Part shown: one piece after another, positions 53,046 through 61,881 of the stretch
Numbering within the stretch: position 1 is the first letter of the stretch
Layout: every line of letters starts with the position of its first letter
From: JANQMX01 sp965247175
GTDB taxonomy: Bacteria; Pseudomonadota; Alphaproteobacteria; Kiloniellales; DSM-21159
NCBI GenBank assembly: GCA_965247175.1
Contig: OZ252006.1
Span: 4,526,001-4,590,000, forward strand
DNA length: 64,000 bases
Direction of reading: 5' to 3'
Program-made: the position numbers and the translations under genes
Notes under the pieces: model-generated
The model's input: only the letters and a program-made list of their open reading frames with translations
What the model was told of the DNA's origin: nothing
The model's database searches: none

Positions 53046-53599
53046 CAGTCGAACTTCACCACCGGCACGGCGCGGTGGTGCGGGTCCTGAATCTCGAAGT
53101 ACTCGGCGCGCTGAAAGCGGAACTGCTTGGCGATCAGGTTGCTGGGAAAGACCTCGATCAGGGTGTTGAGATGCCGGACGGCGCCGTTGTAGTAGCGCCG
53201 CGCTTTTTCGATCAGGTCCTCGGTCTCGGCGAGCTGTTCCTGCAGTTCGCGGAAGTTCGCATCGGCCTTGAGATCGGGGTAGTCCTCGGCCACGGCGAAA
53301 AGCCGGCCGATGGCGGCGGTCAGAAGGTTCTCGGCCGCACCGGTTGCCTCCAGGCCTGAGGCCTTTCCGACCTGGGCGCGCGCCTCGGTCACCTCTTCGA
53401 ACACCTTGCTTTCGTGGCGGGCGTAGCCCTTCACCGTTTCGACCAGATTGGGGATGAGGTTGGAGCGTCGTTTGAGCTGCACCTCAATGCCGCTCCAGCC
53501 TTCCTCCACCAGGTTGCGGGCGCGCACCAGGCGGTTGTAGAGCACCACGGCAAACAGCGCGACGGCCGCCAGGGCGGATAGAATGATCGGCAATGTCAT
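53045..53599 (-). CDS. lemA: LemA-family protein
   Basis: A 184-residue protein from ATG 53599 with one N-terminal membrane helix (LPIILSALAAVALFAVVLYN) and the LemA text YNRLVRARNLVEEGWSGIEV, QLKRRSNLIPNLVETVKGYA and YYNGAVRHLNTLIEVFPSNL. It is mostly outside the membrane and helical. LemA genes are usually next to DUF2207/TPM or peptidase genes; here two DUF2207 genes follow with overlapping codons. Its function is unknown, probably in the cell envelope. Confidence 0.9.
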   Translation of the reverse strand: MTLPIILSALAAVALFAVVLYNRLVRARNLVEEGWSGIEVQLKRRSNLIPNLVETVKGYARHESKVFEEVTEARAQVGKASGLEATGAAENLLTAAIGRLFAVAEDYPDLKADANFRELQEQLAETEDLIEKARRYYNGAVRHLNTLIEVFPSNLIAKQFRFQRAEYFEIQDPHHRAVPVVKFD

Positions 53600-53899
53600 G
53601 TCCAAAGTCGGGCCCTCGCCTTTTCCGCTGCCAGGACGCACAACAGCATAGCGGCCAGGTGCCTCGCTACCATGCTTTGGTTGTGGTCTGCTTAACCCCA
53701 CTAGGTTTGATGCTGAGAGCCTGTCGCATCAAGTGCGGCGGTTCGGCAGGGCAGCCACAGCCCATGACAGAGAGCCGAGGCCGGCCTCCTAATAAGGGCA
53801 GGGTTGTTTACCTATTACACTGAAGTTTTGTGTGGTAAATTTCGCAACAATTATGTAATCTAATTGTCATTGACGTGCTTGGTGCAAGGGGATCCCACC
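53600..53899. other. Upstream region of lemA and of a small plus-strand unit
   Basis: 300 bases without a gene. The part 53815-53880 is strikingly AT-rich for this window and looks like a promoter for the small ORF at 53900. The lemA promoter must be in the GC-rich left part. No repeat or operator stands out. Confidence 0.4.
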
Positions 53900-54037
53900 A
53901 TGACTTTCAATCCAGAGGGCGCGACTTTCACGGTTGGCGGCCAAGCTGGGGCTGCTGTGCACGCCGCCTTGAAGGGGCGGAGCATGCGGCGAGATCTGAC
54001 GTTCATGGCTAGCTTCAGGGTGAACGGCGGCAAATGA
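53900..54037 (+). CDS. Small 45-aa ORF with promoter, RBS and terminator
   Basis: ATG 53900 to TGA 54037: MTFNPEGATFTVGGQAGAAV, then HAALKGRSMRRDL, TFMASFRVNGGK. An AAGGGGA site lies 8 bases upstream, an AT-rich promoter-like stretch at 53815-53880, and two hairpins with a T-run at 54110-54177. The middle is hydrophobic/Gly-rich, the end basic; no family is known to me. It could be a peptide gene or the coding part of a small RNA. Expression would decide. Confidence 0.45.
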   Translation: MTFNPEGATFTVGGQAGAAVHAALKGRSMRRDLTFMASFRVNGGK

Positions 54038-54109
54038 GCCTGCGGGCGAGGCTGGTTCGACGGCGGCCGTTCGTGGGCGTGCTTGGGGGTGCTCATTTGG
54101 GGAGTTAAG

Positions 54110-54177
54110 GGACGGCAGAATGCCGTCCGACGGGGCTAAGAAAGGCGGCGGTGACCTTGCGGTACCGCCGTCCTTTT
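54110..54177 (+). terminator. Two hairpins ending in TTTT
   Basis: GGACGGCA/TGCCGTCC around a GAA loop (54110-54128), then an imperfect stem (54143-54152 with 54164-54174) followed by TTTT at 54174-54177. It may end the small unit at 53900 and, read leftward, the GH3 transcript. Confidence 0.55.
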
Positions 54178-54179
54178 CA

Positions 54180-55712
54180 TCAGGACGAAGAGGTCTCCTG
54201 ACTTACCTCTCTGAGACTCTCGATGAGCTTAGGGTCGGACAGCACGCGGGGCGCCTTGTTTTGCCCGCCGAGCTTGCCGCGGGCCTTCATCCAGCGGGCG
54301 AAACCGCCTGGCGGAACCTGCTCAAGAAGTGGCGCGTCCATGCCGAAGCCGCCTGCCCGGTGGGCCCGGTAGTCGAGATTGATTTCCGAGAGCTTCGCAT
54401 CGATGGCCGCTGCCGCGCGCTTCAACGGTTCCTCGTCGATGGCCTTGGTGAACTCGATGAACCAGAGATGGCGGCCGCGCGGGCTCTCGGCGTTCGGATA
54501 GAGCGCGGTGACCGAGAAGTCGACGAGCTGCGCGCCGGCCGCGTCCGCAGCTGCGGCGGCCGCCTTCTCCATCTCTTCGGCGATGACGTGCTCACCGAAG
54601 GCGGAGAGGTAGTAGGACGTGCGGCCGGTGACCAGCAGGCGCGGCGGGTCGAGGTCTACGAAGCGCACGGTGTCGCCGAGAATGTAGCTCCAGACCCCTG
54701 CACAGCTCGACAGCACGACGGCATAGTTCACCCCTGTCTCGGCGTTACCGATCCAATGGCGTGTCGGGTTTTCTGAGTCGAGTTCCTCGAGTGGAACGAA
54801 TTCGTAGAACAGACCGTTGTCGAGCAGCAGGCGCATGCCCTCGCCGACACCGCGATCGGCGACGGCCAGAAAACCCTCGCTCGCTGGATAGACCTCGCGC
54901 AGGTCGACGCCGGTTCCTGCAACGTAGTCCGAGAATCGGGCGCGGTAGGGTTCGAAAGCGACCCCGCCGTAGACCGCCATCTCCAGGTTTGGATAGAAGT
55001 CGGTCAGTTTGCCATCGGGCTTGCCGTGCAGCGTCCGCAGCTTGTCGAAGTACAACAAGAGCCAACTCGTGGTTCCGCCTAGGGCACGGATATCTTGCGT
55101 GACGGAGTCCTTTGCCAGCGCCGCCGTCTTCTCTTCCCAGTCCGCAATCTCTGCCAGCTCCGGCGGCGGATAGTAGTAGGGCTTGGCCCAGGCCGGGACG
55201 CGGCTGGCGGCAATGCCGCTCAGGTCGCCGCAAGGGATGCCGTCGCGTTTGGTCATGGCGACGCTGCCGCCCAGCATGAAGCTCTTGCCGCCGAGCATGC
55301 GGCTATTGGGTTTGTTGGCGAAATGCAGGGCGACCATGGTGAGTGTGGCGCGCTTGTTGGACGCGACCATCTCCTCGGTGATCGGCAGGAACTTCGTCTT
55401 GCCGGAGCTTGTGCCAGAGCTTTCTGCCAGGAAGCTGACGGACCCGGGCCAAGTGGCGTCCGTCAGTGTCGGGAAGCTGTCCTTCCAGTAGCTCTCCCAA
55501 AAGGCCTCGTAGGAGCGCAAAGGCACGGCACGTTGAAAGGCTTCCGGGCTGCGGATATCCGCGAAGCCGTGGTCTCGTCCGAAGCGGGTGAGGCAGGCAC
55601 GCCGCAGAAGCCGCTGTAGCTGTGCCGCCTGAGCCTTCGCCGGGTCGAGTGCATTCATGCGGCTGAGACGCCAGCGTGCGTAGAGCCGGGCAAGCGGTGT
55701 GGCGTCAAACAC
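54180..55712 (-). CDS. GH3-family acyl-acid amido synthetase homologue
   Basis: About 510 residues from GTG 55712, chosen because GGGAGTAAG sits 6-8 bases upstream; a start at 55760 lacks this. It overlaps the acylase gene by 8 bases. GH3 text: FLAESSGTSSGKTKFLPI (phosphate loop), MAVYGGVAFEPYRARF, VYPASEGFLAVAD, and VLSSCAGVWSYILGDTVRFV. Plant GH3 enzymes adenylate an acid and join it to an amino acid or amine. Bacterial members are mostly unassigned. Coupling to an amidase gene suggests making and breaking of one amide class. Confidence 0.85.
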   Translation of the reverse strand: MFDATPLARLYARWRLSRMNALDPAKAQAAQLQRLLRRACLTRFGRDHGFADIRSPEAFQRAVPLRSYEAFWESYWKDSFPTLTDATWPGSVSFLAESSGTSSGKTKFLPITEEMVASNKRATLTMVALHFANKPNSRMLGGKSFMLGGSVAMTKRDGIPCGDLSGIAASRVPAWAKPYYYPPPELAEIADWEEKTAALAKDSVTQDIRALGGTTSWLLLYFDKLRTLHGKPDGKLTDFYPNLEMAVYGGVAFEPYRARFSDYVAGTGVDLREVYPASEGFLAVADRGVGEGMRLLLDNGLFYEFVPLEELDSENPTRHWIGNAETGVNYAVVLSSCAGVWSYILGDTVRFVDLDPPRLLVTGRTSYYLSAFGEHVIAEEMEKAAAAAADAAGAQLVDFSVTALYPNAESPRGRHLWFIEFTKAIDEEPLKRAAAAIDAKLSEINLDYRAHRAGGFGMDAPLLEQVPPGGFARWMKARGKLGGQNKAPRVLSDPKLIESLREVSQETSSS

Positions 55713-57978
55713 GGTGCTTACTCCCGTCGGCTGCCCCGGCTGCTGGCGCGAGCGAGACAATATGGGGGAAGGCAGCCGTGACGGCAGCCGAAGTCATGGG
55801 CATGCGGATGTAGTTTCCTGCGCGCCAGAGGTCGTATTGATCGTTGAAGTTGGCGGAGCCGATCCAGCCATCTTGACCGCCGAGCAGACAAAAGTCGTTG
55901 GCGTCGGGATCGGCAAAGTCCGAAACGTGACGGGCGACGGCGCCCAAGCCAACGCGGTGGATGCCGCGCGACACACCGTGTGCCGTCTTCATCAAGGTCT
56001 CGTTGCCGCCGCCGACAGCATCGTCGGCGAAGCCGTAGCGCTTGCCGATAAACGGTGCCCGCGCGAAGGGATGCTCCAGGCGTAGGCGATGGATGGCCCC
56101 CCATGTACCGTGCTGGGCGAAGTCCTCCTGCGCCTCTTTGGCCGCCTGAGCGGCCGCTGTCGCCAATCGCGCCTTGGGCAAGCTGACGAGATCACGCTTA
56201 AGCAAGGCCGTGAGGTCCCAGGAGGCGAGATAGAGGTCGCGGTCGCTCGCTCCATGCAGCGTATGCAGTAGGTGATGCACCATAAGCTCATAAGCCAGAG
56301 CGCCCTTCGACTCCGCGTCGTGGCGTCCGTCCCATGCCGCGAGCGCGGCTATGACCGGCAGGCTCGAAGCGGCTTCATCCTCGAGCAACTCAAGCATGAG
56401 CTTGGTAAGATACGGCGCGGACGGCATTGCAACGTCGCGCTGCAGTAACTTGAGGTTCTCCGCGGATACTCTGCCGGCCTGTTCCAGCAAGGTTGCCATC
56501 CGTTGAACCCGATCGTCGGGGGAGAAGAAAAAGCCGACGGGGACGTCGTGGGCTGGCGGTCGGTTGTTGGCTGAGACGACATAGCCATCCGCCGGCGCGA
56601 AGCTGGCAGGAAACTCGCTCCCCACAACGATGGAATGCCAGTGCGTCGAGAGCGCGCGGTTCTGCACAAGATCTTCCGGCGGCCCTGAGGGTCGACGTGG
56701 CAGATGGGCAGCCACCGCGCGACCGACTTTACCGCGTGCGTCTGCGTAGACCATGGTTTGCGCCGGTGCGGCAAAGCCGTCGAGCGCCGATCGGAAAGCC
56801 TCCCAATCCTTGGCTTTGAGCACGCCCAGCATGGCGGTGATCTCGTCGTTCGGCTCATGACCGATCCAGCGCATGGCCAGCGGGCGTTCAGGCGACATGC
56901 CGAGCAATGGTGCATCCGAGATGATCGGTCCGTACTCAGTGCTACGCAAAGTGACTCGTGCCTCGCGGCCCCAGCGCACCTTTATCCGCTCCTCGCGCAC
57001 CGTGATTTCGGAAGGCGCTAGGTCGGAGACGTCGAAGAGATCGCTGCTCGCTGCATGCAGGCTGGTGCCGCCCCAGGCGATGTCTGCGTTGCGACCGAGG
57101 GCAACGATCGGGACGCCGGGAATCATGAAGCCGACCGCGTGAATGCCAGGTGCCTTGACGCCAGCGATGAGCCAAAGGTTGGGCAGAATGACGCCGAGGT
57201 GCGGATCGCTAGCGATCATCGCCGCGCCGCTGGCAGACTTTTCAGCCGCCACGGCCAGCGAATTGCTGCCGCCGCGGTTGACTGCAGCGAAGCCGATCTC
57301 GAAAGGGTCGCCTTTGCCCGAGAAAGACGGTGCGGGTACCTCGCCTTCGGCCATTAGCCTTTCCCAGGCATCGGGCCAGTTGCTGCGGTCTCGGTGCGGC
57401 AGTAGGCGGCGCCAGACCTTCCACGAAAAGTCGCTCGCAGCCAAACGGCCAATGGCAATGAGATCGGCGAGGGTCCATGGCTCTGGCGCAAAACCGAGGA
57501 GGCGAAACTCTTCCGGCTGCTCGTCGGCAGAGGCAATCACGGCATTGACGCCGTCGCGAAAGCCCTCGAGCCAACTCTTGGTCTCTGGCGGAAGGCGCTG
57601 CTCTATCTCGGCGACAGGCCGAGCGAATCCGACGATGCGCAAGCTTCGGTCCATGTCGACGGCCAGGGGGCCGAGCATCTCCGAAAGTCGGCCCCAAGCA
57701 AGCCGACGCATGACCTCCATCTGGAAGAGCCGCAGATGGGCATGGGTCACGCCGAGGCCGACGGCCAGGTCGCGCTCAGAGCTGGCCTCGATGTAGGGCA
57801 CCTGCCAGTCATTCCAGCGCATGTCTATGGGTGCGTCGAGCGGCAGCCCCTCGCGCGGCAAGGCGGCCAGACGCTCGGCCGTTGACCAGCGCCGGCGCTT
57901 TGGCTCGGCGAGTCGAAAACCAGCGTAGCGGAGAGCTAGGCGCGCTAAGCCGACCCAGGGGCGTTTTGTGCCGGTCAT
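55705..57978 (-). CDS. Penicillin/AHL acylase family Ntn-hydrolase
   Basis: About 757 residues from ATG 57978 (a TTG at 57990 is possible). The precursor order alpha chain, spacer, beta chain is visible: IDMRWNDWQVPYIEASSERD near the start, a spacer, then the autocleavage site RGG-SNSLAV, making Ser238 the beta-chain nucleophile. Later NRPPAHDVP (the usual NxR) and GWIGSANFND fit the family. No signal peptide is clear; residues 1-35 are basic, so it may be cytoplasmic. It cuts amides such as penicillins, acyl-homoserine lactones or N-acyl amino acids. The GH3 gene overlaps its end. Confidence 0.87.
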   Translation of the reverse strand: MTGTKRPWVGLARLALRYAGFRLAEPKRRRWSTAERLAALPREGLPLDAPIDMRWNDWQVPYIEASSERDLAVGLGVTHAHLRLFQMEVMRRLAWGRLSEMLGPLAVDMDRSLRIVGFARPVAEIEQRLPPETKSWLEGFRDGVNAVIASADEQPEEFRLLGFAPEPWTLADLIAIGRLAASDFSWKVWRRLLPHRDRSNWPDAWERLMAEGEVPAPSFSGKGDPFEIGFAAVNRGGSNSLAVAAEKSASGAAMIASDPHLGVILPNLWLIAGVKAPGIHAVGFMIPGVPIVALGRNADIAWGGTSLHAASSDLFDVSDLAPSEITVREERIKVRWGREARVTLRSTEYGPIISDAPLLGMSPERPLAMRWIGHEPNDEITAMLGVLKAKDWEAFRSALDGFAAPAQTMVYADARGKVGRAVAAHLPRRPSGPPEDLVQNRALSTHWHSIVVGSEFPASFAPADGYVVSANNRPPAHDVPVGFFFSPDDRVQRMATLLEQAGRVSAENLKLLQRDVAMPSAPYLTKLMLELLEDEAASSLPVIAALAAWDGRHDAESKGALAYELMVHHLLHTLHGASDRDLYLASWDLTALLKRDLVSLPKARLATAAAQAAKEAQEDFAQHGTWGAIHRLRLEHPFARAPFIGKRYGFADDAVGGGNETLMKTAHGVSRGIHRVGLGAVARHVSDFADPDANDFCLLGGQDGWIGSANFNDQYDLWRAGNYIRMPMTSAAVTAAFPHIVSLAPAAGAADGSKHRV

Positions 57979-58605
57979 TGTTGGATGCAACGGGAGATCG
58001 AGGTTTTCACGGACTTGGCAGGTTCTTCAATCGCGGGTCTGTGCGGTACCACAAGACTTAGGGCGCCGGCCATTCTCAAACCAATCCTACGAGGCAATTC
58101 GATGACGCCCAGATCGTCGATCACTCAAGTGATGACCGTCATTTGACCACCTGCGCGCCGTAAATTCGCCGAATTAGCGAACCAATTAAGTAGTCGGTCT
58201 TGGAGCGGGCTTCGTCGCAACTCTATCGACGCGATGCGACCTGCCTATCTATAGTTTGGTATTATAGTAGACCGGTTGCCGTAATTGGCGGTGACCGCGC
58301 CAAAAATCAGGCCCTGCCTGCCATGTTGGTGATGAACAGGGCCGTTACAGGGACGGTGTTGGGAACTGTGGGTTCCGAATACATAGCGTCGGATGACGTA
58401 TGGTTTCGAGTCTGCAAACGCGGAACCTTAAGCCGTTTGCCGAGCCCTTTGGAGCTGCCTGCTGCTTTGCCTGTTCGGCGGCCCCGCTTCAGTACCTTTT
58501 GGGAAAACGACTGCAAAGCAGTGCGGCATTTGCAGCGGCATCATGTCGCGAAATCGCAGGCTATCCGGCCCGACGACGCGGCGGCTTCATAGATGGGAGA
58601 AAGAA
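57979..58605. other. Long intergenic region upstream of binding-protein gene
   Basis: About 630 bases without a convincing gene. AT-richer parts at 58140-58200 and 58240-58275 may be promoters for the acylase (leftward) and the binding protein (rightward). A small palindrome TCACTCAAGTGA lies at 58121-58132. A plus-strand frame at 58200-58592 is open but shows no protein-like features. Confidence 0.4.
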
Positions 58606-60324
58606 ATGGCCAAAAAAGTCTACCGCGATAGCACCGGCAAAAGGGTTCACCCCTACGTGCCGGAAATCAGTGACCTCTATCAGCGAGGTAAAGTCAGCCG
58701 CCGGGATTTCTTGCACACCGTGACGATGCTCGGTGTCTCGGCAGGCGCCGCTTACGCTTTCGCGGACAAGGTCGACGGCATCAGCAGCTTGAACCCCATC
58801 CGTCAGGCCCATGCAGCCAACAAGGGCGGCGTCTTCCGCTCATCGATGCGGGTTCAGGACATGTCTGATCCCGCTGTCTTCGATTGGATCCCGCGCTCCA
58901 ACCAGGCGCGGCACATTGTCGAGTACCTGACGCGCACCGGCTCGGACAACATCACCCGGCCCTATCTCGCTGAAAGCTGGGAAGCCAACGACGATTTGAC
59001 CGAGTGGACGCTCAACCTGCGTCAGGGCGTCAAGTGGTCCAACGGCGATGACTTCAATGCCGATGACATCATCCACAACTTCAGCCGCTGGCTCGATCCC
59101 TCAGTCGGTTCTTCCAACATCGGTCTCTTCGTTGCCATGACGACCGACTATGACACCGGTCAGAAGAACGACGATGGCTCGCCTGTCATGGGCAAGCGCA
59201 TGCGTGAGGGCGCGATCGAGAGGGTCAACGACCATACCGTCAAACTCCACCTCAATTCGCCGGTGCTCTCCATCCCGGAGAACCTCTACAACTACCCCAC
59301 GGCCATCGTGCACCGGAACTTCGATGACGACGGCGGCAATCTGGCCAAGAACCCAATTGGGACCGGACCCTACGCTCTGGCCGAGTATGAGATCGGCAGC
59401 AAGTGCCGCTTGGTGCGGCGGACCGACGGCCCCTACTGGGGCGCCGAGCCTTACCTCGATGAGATCTTCTACATCGACCACGGCGATGACGAGAACGCCG
59501 GCGTAGCCGCCCTGGCTTCGGGGCAGGTCGATCACATGCATGAGCTCTTCATCGACACCATGGACGTCATCGAACGGCTGCCCAACGCCATCTTGCACGA
59601 GGCACCAACGGCGCAGACCGCCGTGTTTCGCATGCGCGTCAGTGAGAAGCCCTTCGATGATATCCGCGTGCGCCAGGCTGTCGCCCTGACGATGGATCAC
59701 CAGAAGATCCTCGAGCTGGCTTACCGAAGCCGGGGGGTGATCGCCGAGAACCATCATGTGGCGCCGATTCATCCCGAGTACTTCAAGCTGCCGGAGATGA
59801 AGCGCGATCTTGCCAAGGCCAAGGCTCTGCTCGCCGAAGCCGGCCATCCGAACGGCATCTCGATCAGCCTGGACGTCAACAACGATCAGGCCTGGGAAGT
59901 CTCGGCGGCGCAAGCCTTCCGGGAGCAGGCGGCTGCCGGCGGCATAGACCTCAAGCTTAACATCATGCCGGGCTCTCAGTACTGGACTGTTTGGGACAAG
60001 ACGCCCTTCGGTCTGACCGGCTGGACCCACCGTCCACTCGGCGTGATGGTGCTCAATCTCGGCTACCGCAGCGGCGTGCCCTGGAACGAGACGGCCTACA
60101 ACAATCCAGCCTTCGATGCGGCACTCGACCGAGCCAGCGGCATCCTCAACGTCGAGGAACGGCGCAAGGCGATGGAGGAGGTCGAGACCATCCTTCAGAA
60201 CGATGCGATCATCGCGCAGCCTCTCTGGCGCTCGATCTTCACCGCGACCTCGACGCGGGTGAAGGGCTATCGGGCGCACCCGACGCAGTATCATCAGTTC
60301 CAAGAGGTCTGGCTCGAAGGCTGA
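58606..60324 (+). CDS. Tat-exported family 5 substrate-binding protein
   Basis: A 572-residue binding protein of the peptide/nickel type, from ATG 58606 (GGGAGAAAG site). It carries a twin-arginine signal, SRRDFLHTVTMLGVSAG (Arg32, Arg33), so it is exported folded. Core text: RPYLAESWEANDDLTEWTLN, LRQGVKWSNGDDFNADDI, NPIGTGPYALAEYEIGSKC. No permease or ATPase lies within the window. Downstream are a DAO oxidase and MttB, so a methylated amine or betaine-like ligand is possible, though unproven. Confidence 0.87.
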   Translation: MAKKVYRDSTGKRVHPYVPEISDLYQRGKVSRRDFLHTVTMLGVSAGAAYAFADKVDGISSLNPIRQAHAANKGGVFRSSMRVQDMSDPAVFDWIPRSNQARHIVEYLTRTGSDNITRPYLAESWEANDDLTEWTLNLRQGVKWSNGDDFNADDIIHNFSRWLDPSVGSSNIGLFVAMTTDYDTGQKNDDGSPVMGKRMREGAIERVNDHTVKLHLNSPVLSIPENLYNYPTAIVHRNFDDDGGNLAKNPIGTGPYALAEYEIGSKCRLVRRTDGPYWGAEPYLDEIFYIDHGDDENAGVAALASGQVDHMHELFIDTMDVIERLPNAILHEAPTAQTAVFRMRVSEKPFDDIRVRQAVALTMDHQKILELAYRSRGVIAENHHVAPIHPEYFKLPEMKRDLAKAKALLAEAGHPNGISISLDVNNDQAWEVSAAQAFREQAAAGGIDLKLNIMPGSQYWTVWDKTPFGLTGWTHRPLGVMVLNLGYRSGVPWNETAYNNPAFDAALDRASGILNVEERRKAMEEVETILQNDAIIAQPLWRSIFTATSTRVKGYRAHPTQYHQFQEVWLEG

Positions 60325-60343
60325 GTCGAGAACCCTGAGTGTC

Positions 60344-60380
60344 GATGCGGCGCGTTTCCTTCGCGGAAGCGCGCCGCATC
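60344..60380 (+). terminator. Strong hairpin after binding-protein gene
   Basis: Perfect 11-base arms GATGCGGCGCG (60344-60354) and CGCGCCGCATC (60370-60380), starting 20 bases past the stop. No long T-run follows (GCGTTTCG). It probably limits read-through into the DAO/mttB genes. Confidence 0.6.
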
Positions 60381-60504
60381 GCGTTTCGACAACGACCGTG
60401 GGTCGCGTCTGATCTAAAATTTCGTCGCTCTGATCATTGTCTGGACTTGGGCGCGGGTGCGAAGCTCTTCGGTGAATTGCTCGCCGGCTAGGGATGAGCC
60501 GATC

Positions 60505-61881
60505 ATGCTGCCGCTCAGCGCCATCCACTCCAACGACAACCAAGCTAAGCTTGGCACCCCGCGCTTCGCGTGCGGCTGGTACGAGACGTTGCCTGAACCG
60601 CTTTCTCCGTGCGTAGCGGCGGGTGATCTGTCCTTTGACATGGCGGTGGTGGGTGCGGGCTTCACCGGCCTTGCCTGCGCGCGGCGCCTCGCTGAGTTGC
60701 ATCCCGAGGCGCGTGTCGCTCTCATCGAGGCTGAGCGGCTCGGGGCGGCGAACTCCGGCCGCAACTCGGGCTTCCTACTCGACATCTCCTTCTACGAGGA
60801 CACAACGTCCGCCATCCAGTCTGCTAAGACTCGACTGCAAGAAGCCGGCCTTCGCGAACTCAACCGCGTGGTGACCGAGCAGGAGATTGCCTGCGAATGG
60901 CAGCCTTGGGGCAATCTCTATGGCGCGTTAGGAGGAGAAGACGAGGTCTTGCTCGATCGCATGGTCGAGCGCTACCGCGATGCCGGCAAGGCGCCGGAGC
61001 ACTGGTCGCCCGAGCAAATGGCAGAGGTCACCGGCTCGGCCCGTTTCGTCCGCGGGCTTTTCCATCCTGGCACCGTCCTCGTCCAGCCGGTGAAGCTCAT
61101 CCGTGGTTTGGCCGCCACGCTCCCACAGAACGTTACGCTCTTCGAGAACAGTCCGGTGGAGACCGTCGCGCGCCGCAACGGCGGCTATGACTTGCACACG
61201 GCGCGGAGCCAAATCTCTGTTGAGCGGCTCTTCCTCTGCACAAACGGCGGAACTCCGACGCTTGGTCTCGGCAAACACCGGCTGCTGCCGGTCGGTACCT
61301 TTGCTGCCATGACGCGGCCCTTGGTATCCGATGGGCCGCTTGCCGACACCGCGCCCTTCGGTCTGCTGCCCGTGCTGCCTGGCGGCGCCACCTTGCGCTT
61401 CACGCTGGACCGGCGCCTGATTGTTCGCCAGGGCGCAGCCTTTGCGCCAAGCGGCTATGTCAGCGATGCGGATTTAGATCGTTTTTTGAACGAGGCTGGC
61501 AGGACCCTTGCGCTCCATTGGCCGGAGTTGGCTCGGACGGCCTTCGACTATGCTTGGGGCGGCATCATGAGCTTGACGCGCAACAACGCGCAGCTCTTCG
61601 GCGAGCAAGAGCCGGGTCTATTCGTTGCCGCCTTTTGCAACGGCGCTGGTAACACGGCGGGAACCGCCGCCGGAAAGCTGTTGGCGGAGCTTGCTGCTGG
61701 TGAGCAGAGCGACCTGCTGGTGGATCAGATGAGCCTGCCGCGCCCGACGCGCCTGCCGCCCGACTTCGTGAACGGCTTCGTGGTGCGGCATCGCATTGCG
61801 CAGGCAAGGCGGCGACTGGAGCGGATCTACGCCACCGTTGATCACCCATCCCCGAGTCAAGAAGGGAGGCGGCAAGCATGA
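60505..61881 (+). CDS. FAD-dependent amine oxidase (DAO family)
   Basis: A 458-residue flavoprotein from ATG 60505 (a GGGATGA stretch precedes it). Rossmann text MAVVGAGFTGLACARRLAEL (about 46-65) and the FAD block GAANSGRNSGFLLD are clear; near the end AAFCNGAGNTAGTAAGKLLA. It is about 28-30% alike by eye to the DAO at 16440 in its motifs. Its stop overlaps the mttB ATG (ATGA), so both proteins act in one pathway, probably demethylation or oxidation of an N-methyl compound. Confidence 0.85.
   Translation: MLPLSAIHSNDNQAKLGTPRFACGWYETLPEPLSPCVAAGDLSFDMAVVGAGFTGLACARRLAELHPEARVALIEAERLGAANSGRNSGFLLDISFYEDTTSAIQSAKTRLQEAGLRELNRVVTEQEIACEWQPWGNLYGALGGEDEVLLDRMVERYRDAGKAPEHWSPEQMAEVTGSARFVRGLFHPGTVLVQPVKLIRGLAATLPQNVTLFENSPVETVARRNGGYDLHTARSQISVERLFLCTNGGTPTLGLGKHRLLPVGTFAAMTRPLVSDGPLADTAPFGLLPVLPGGATLRFTLDRRLIVRQGAAFAPSGYVSDADLDRFLNEAGRTLALHWPELARTAFDYAWGGIMSLTRNNAQLFGEQEPGLFVAAFCNGAGNTAGTAAGKLLAELAAGEQSDLLVDQMSLPRPTRLPPDFVNGFVVRHRIAQARRRLERIYATVDHPSPSQEGRRQA

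Noticed and set aside
58200..58592. 130-codon plus-strand frame before the Tat binding-protein gene
   Set aside because: The translation lacks any recognisable domain or regular hydrophobic pattern and has no ribosome-binding site; treated as intergenic.
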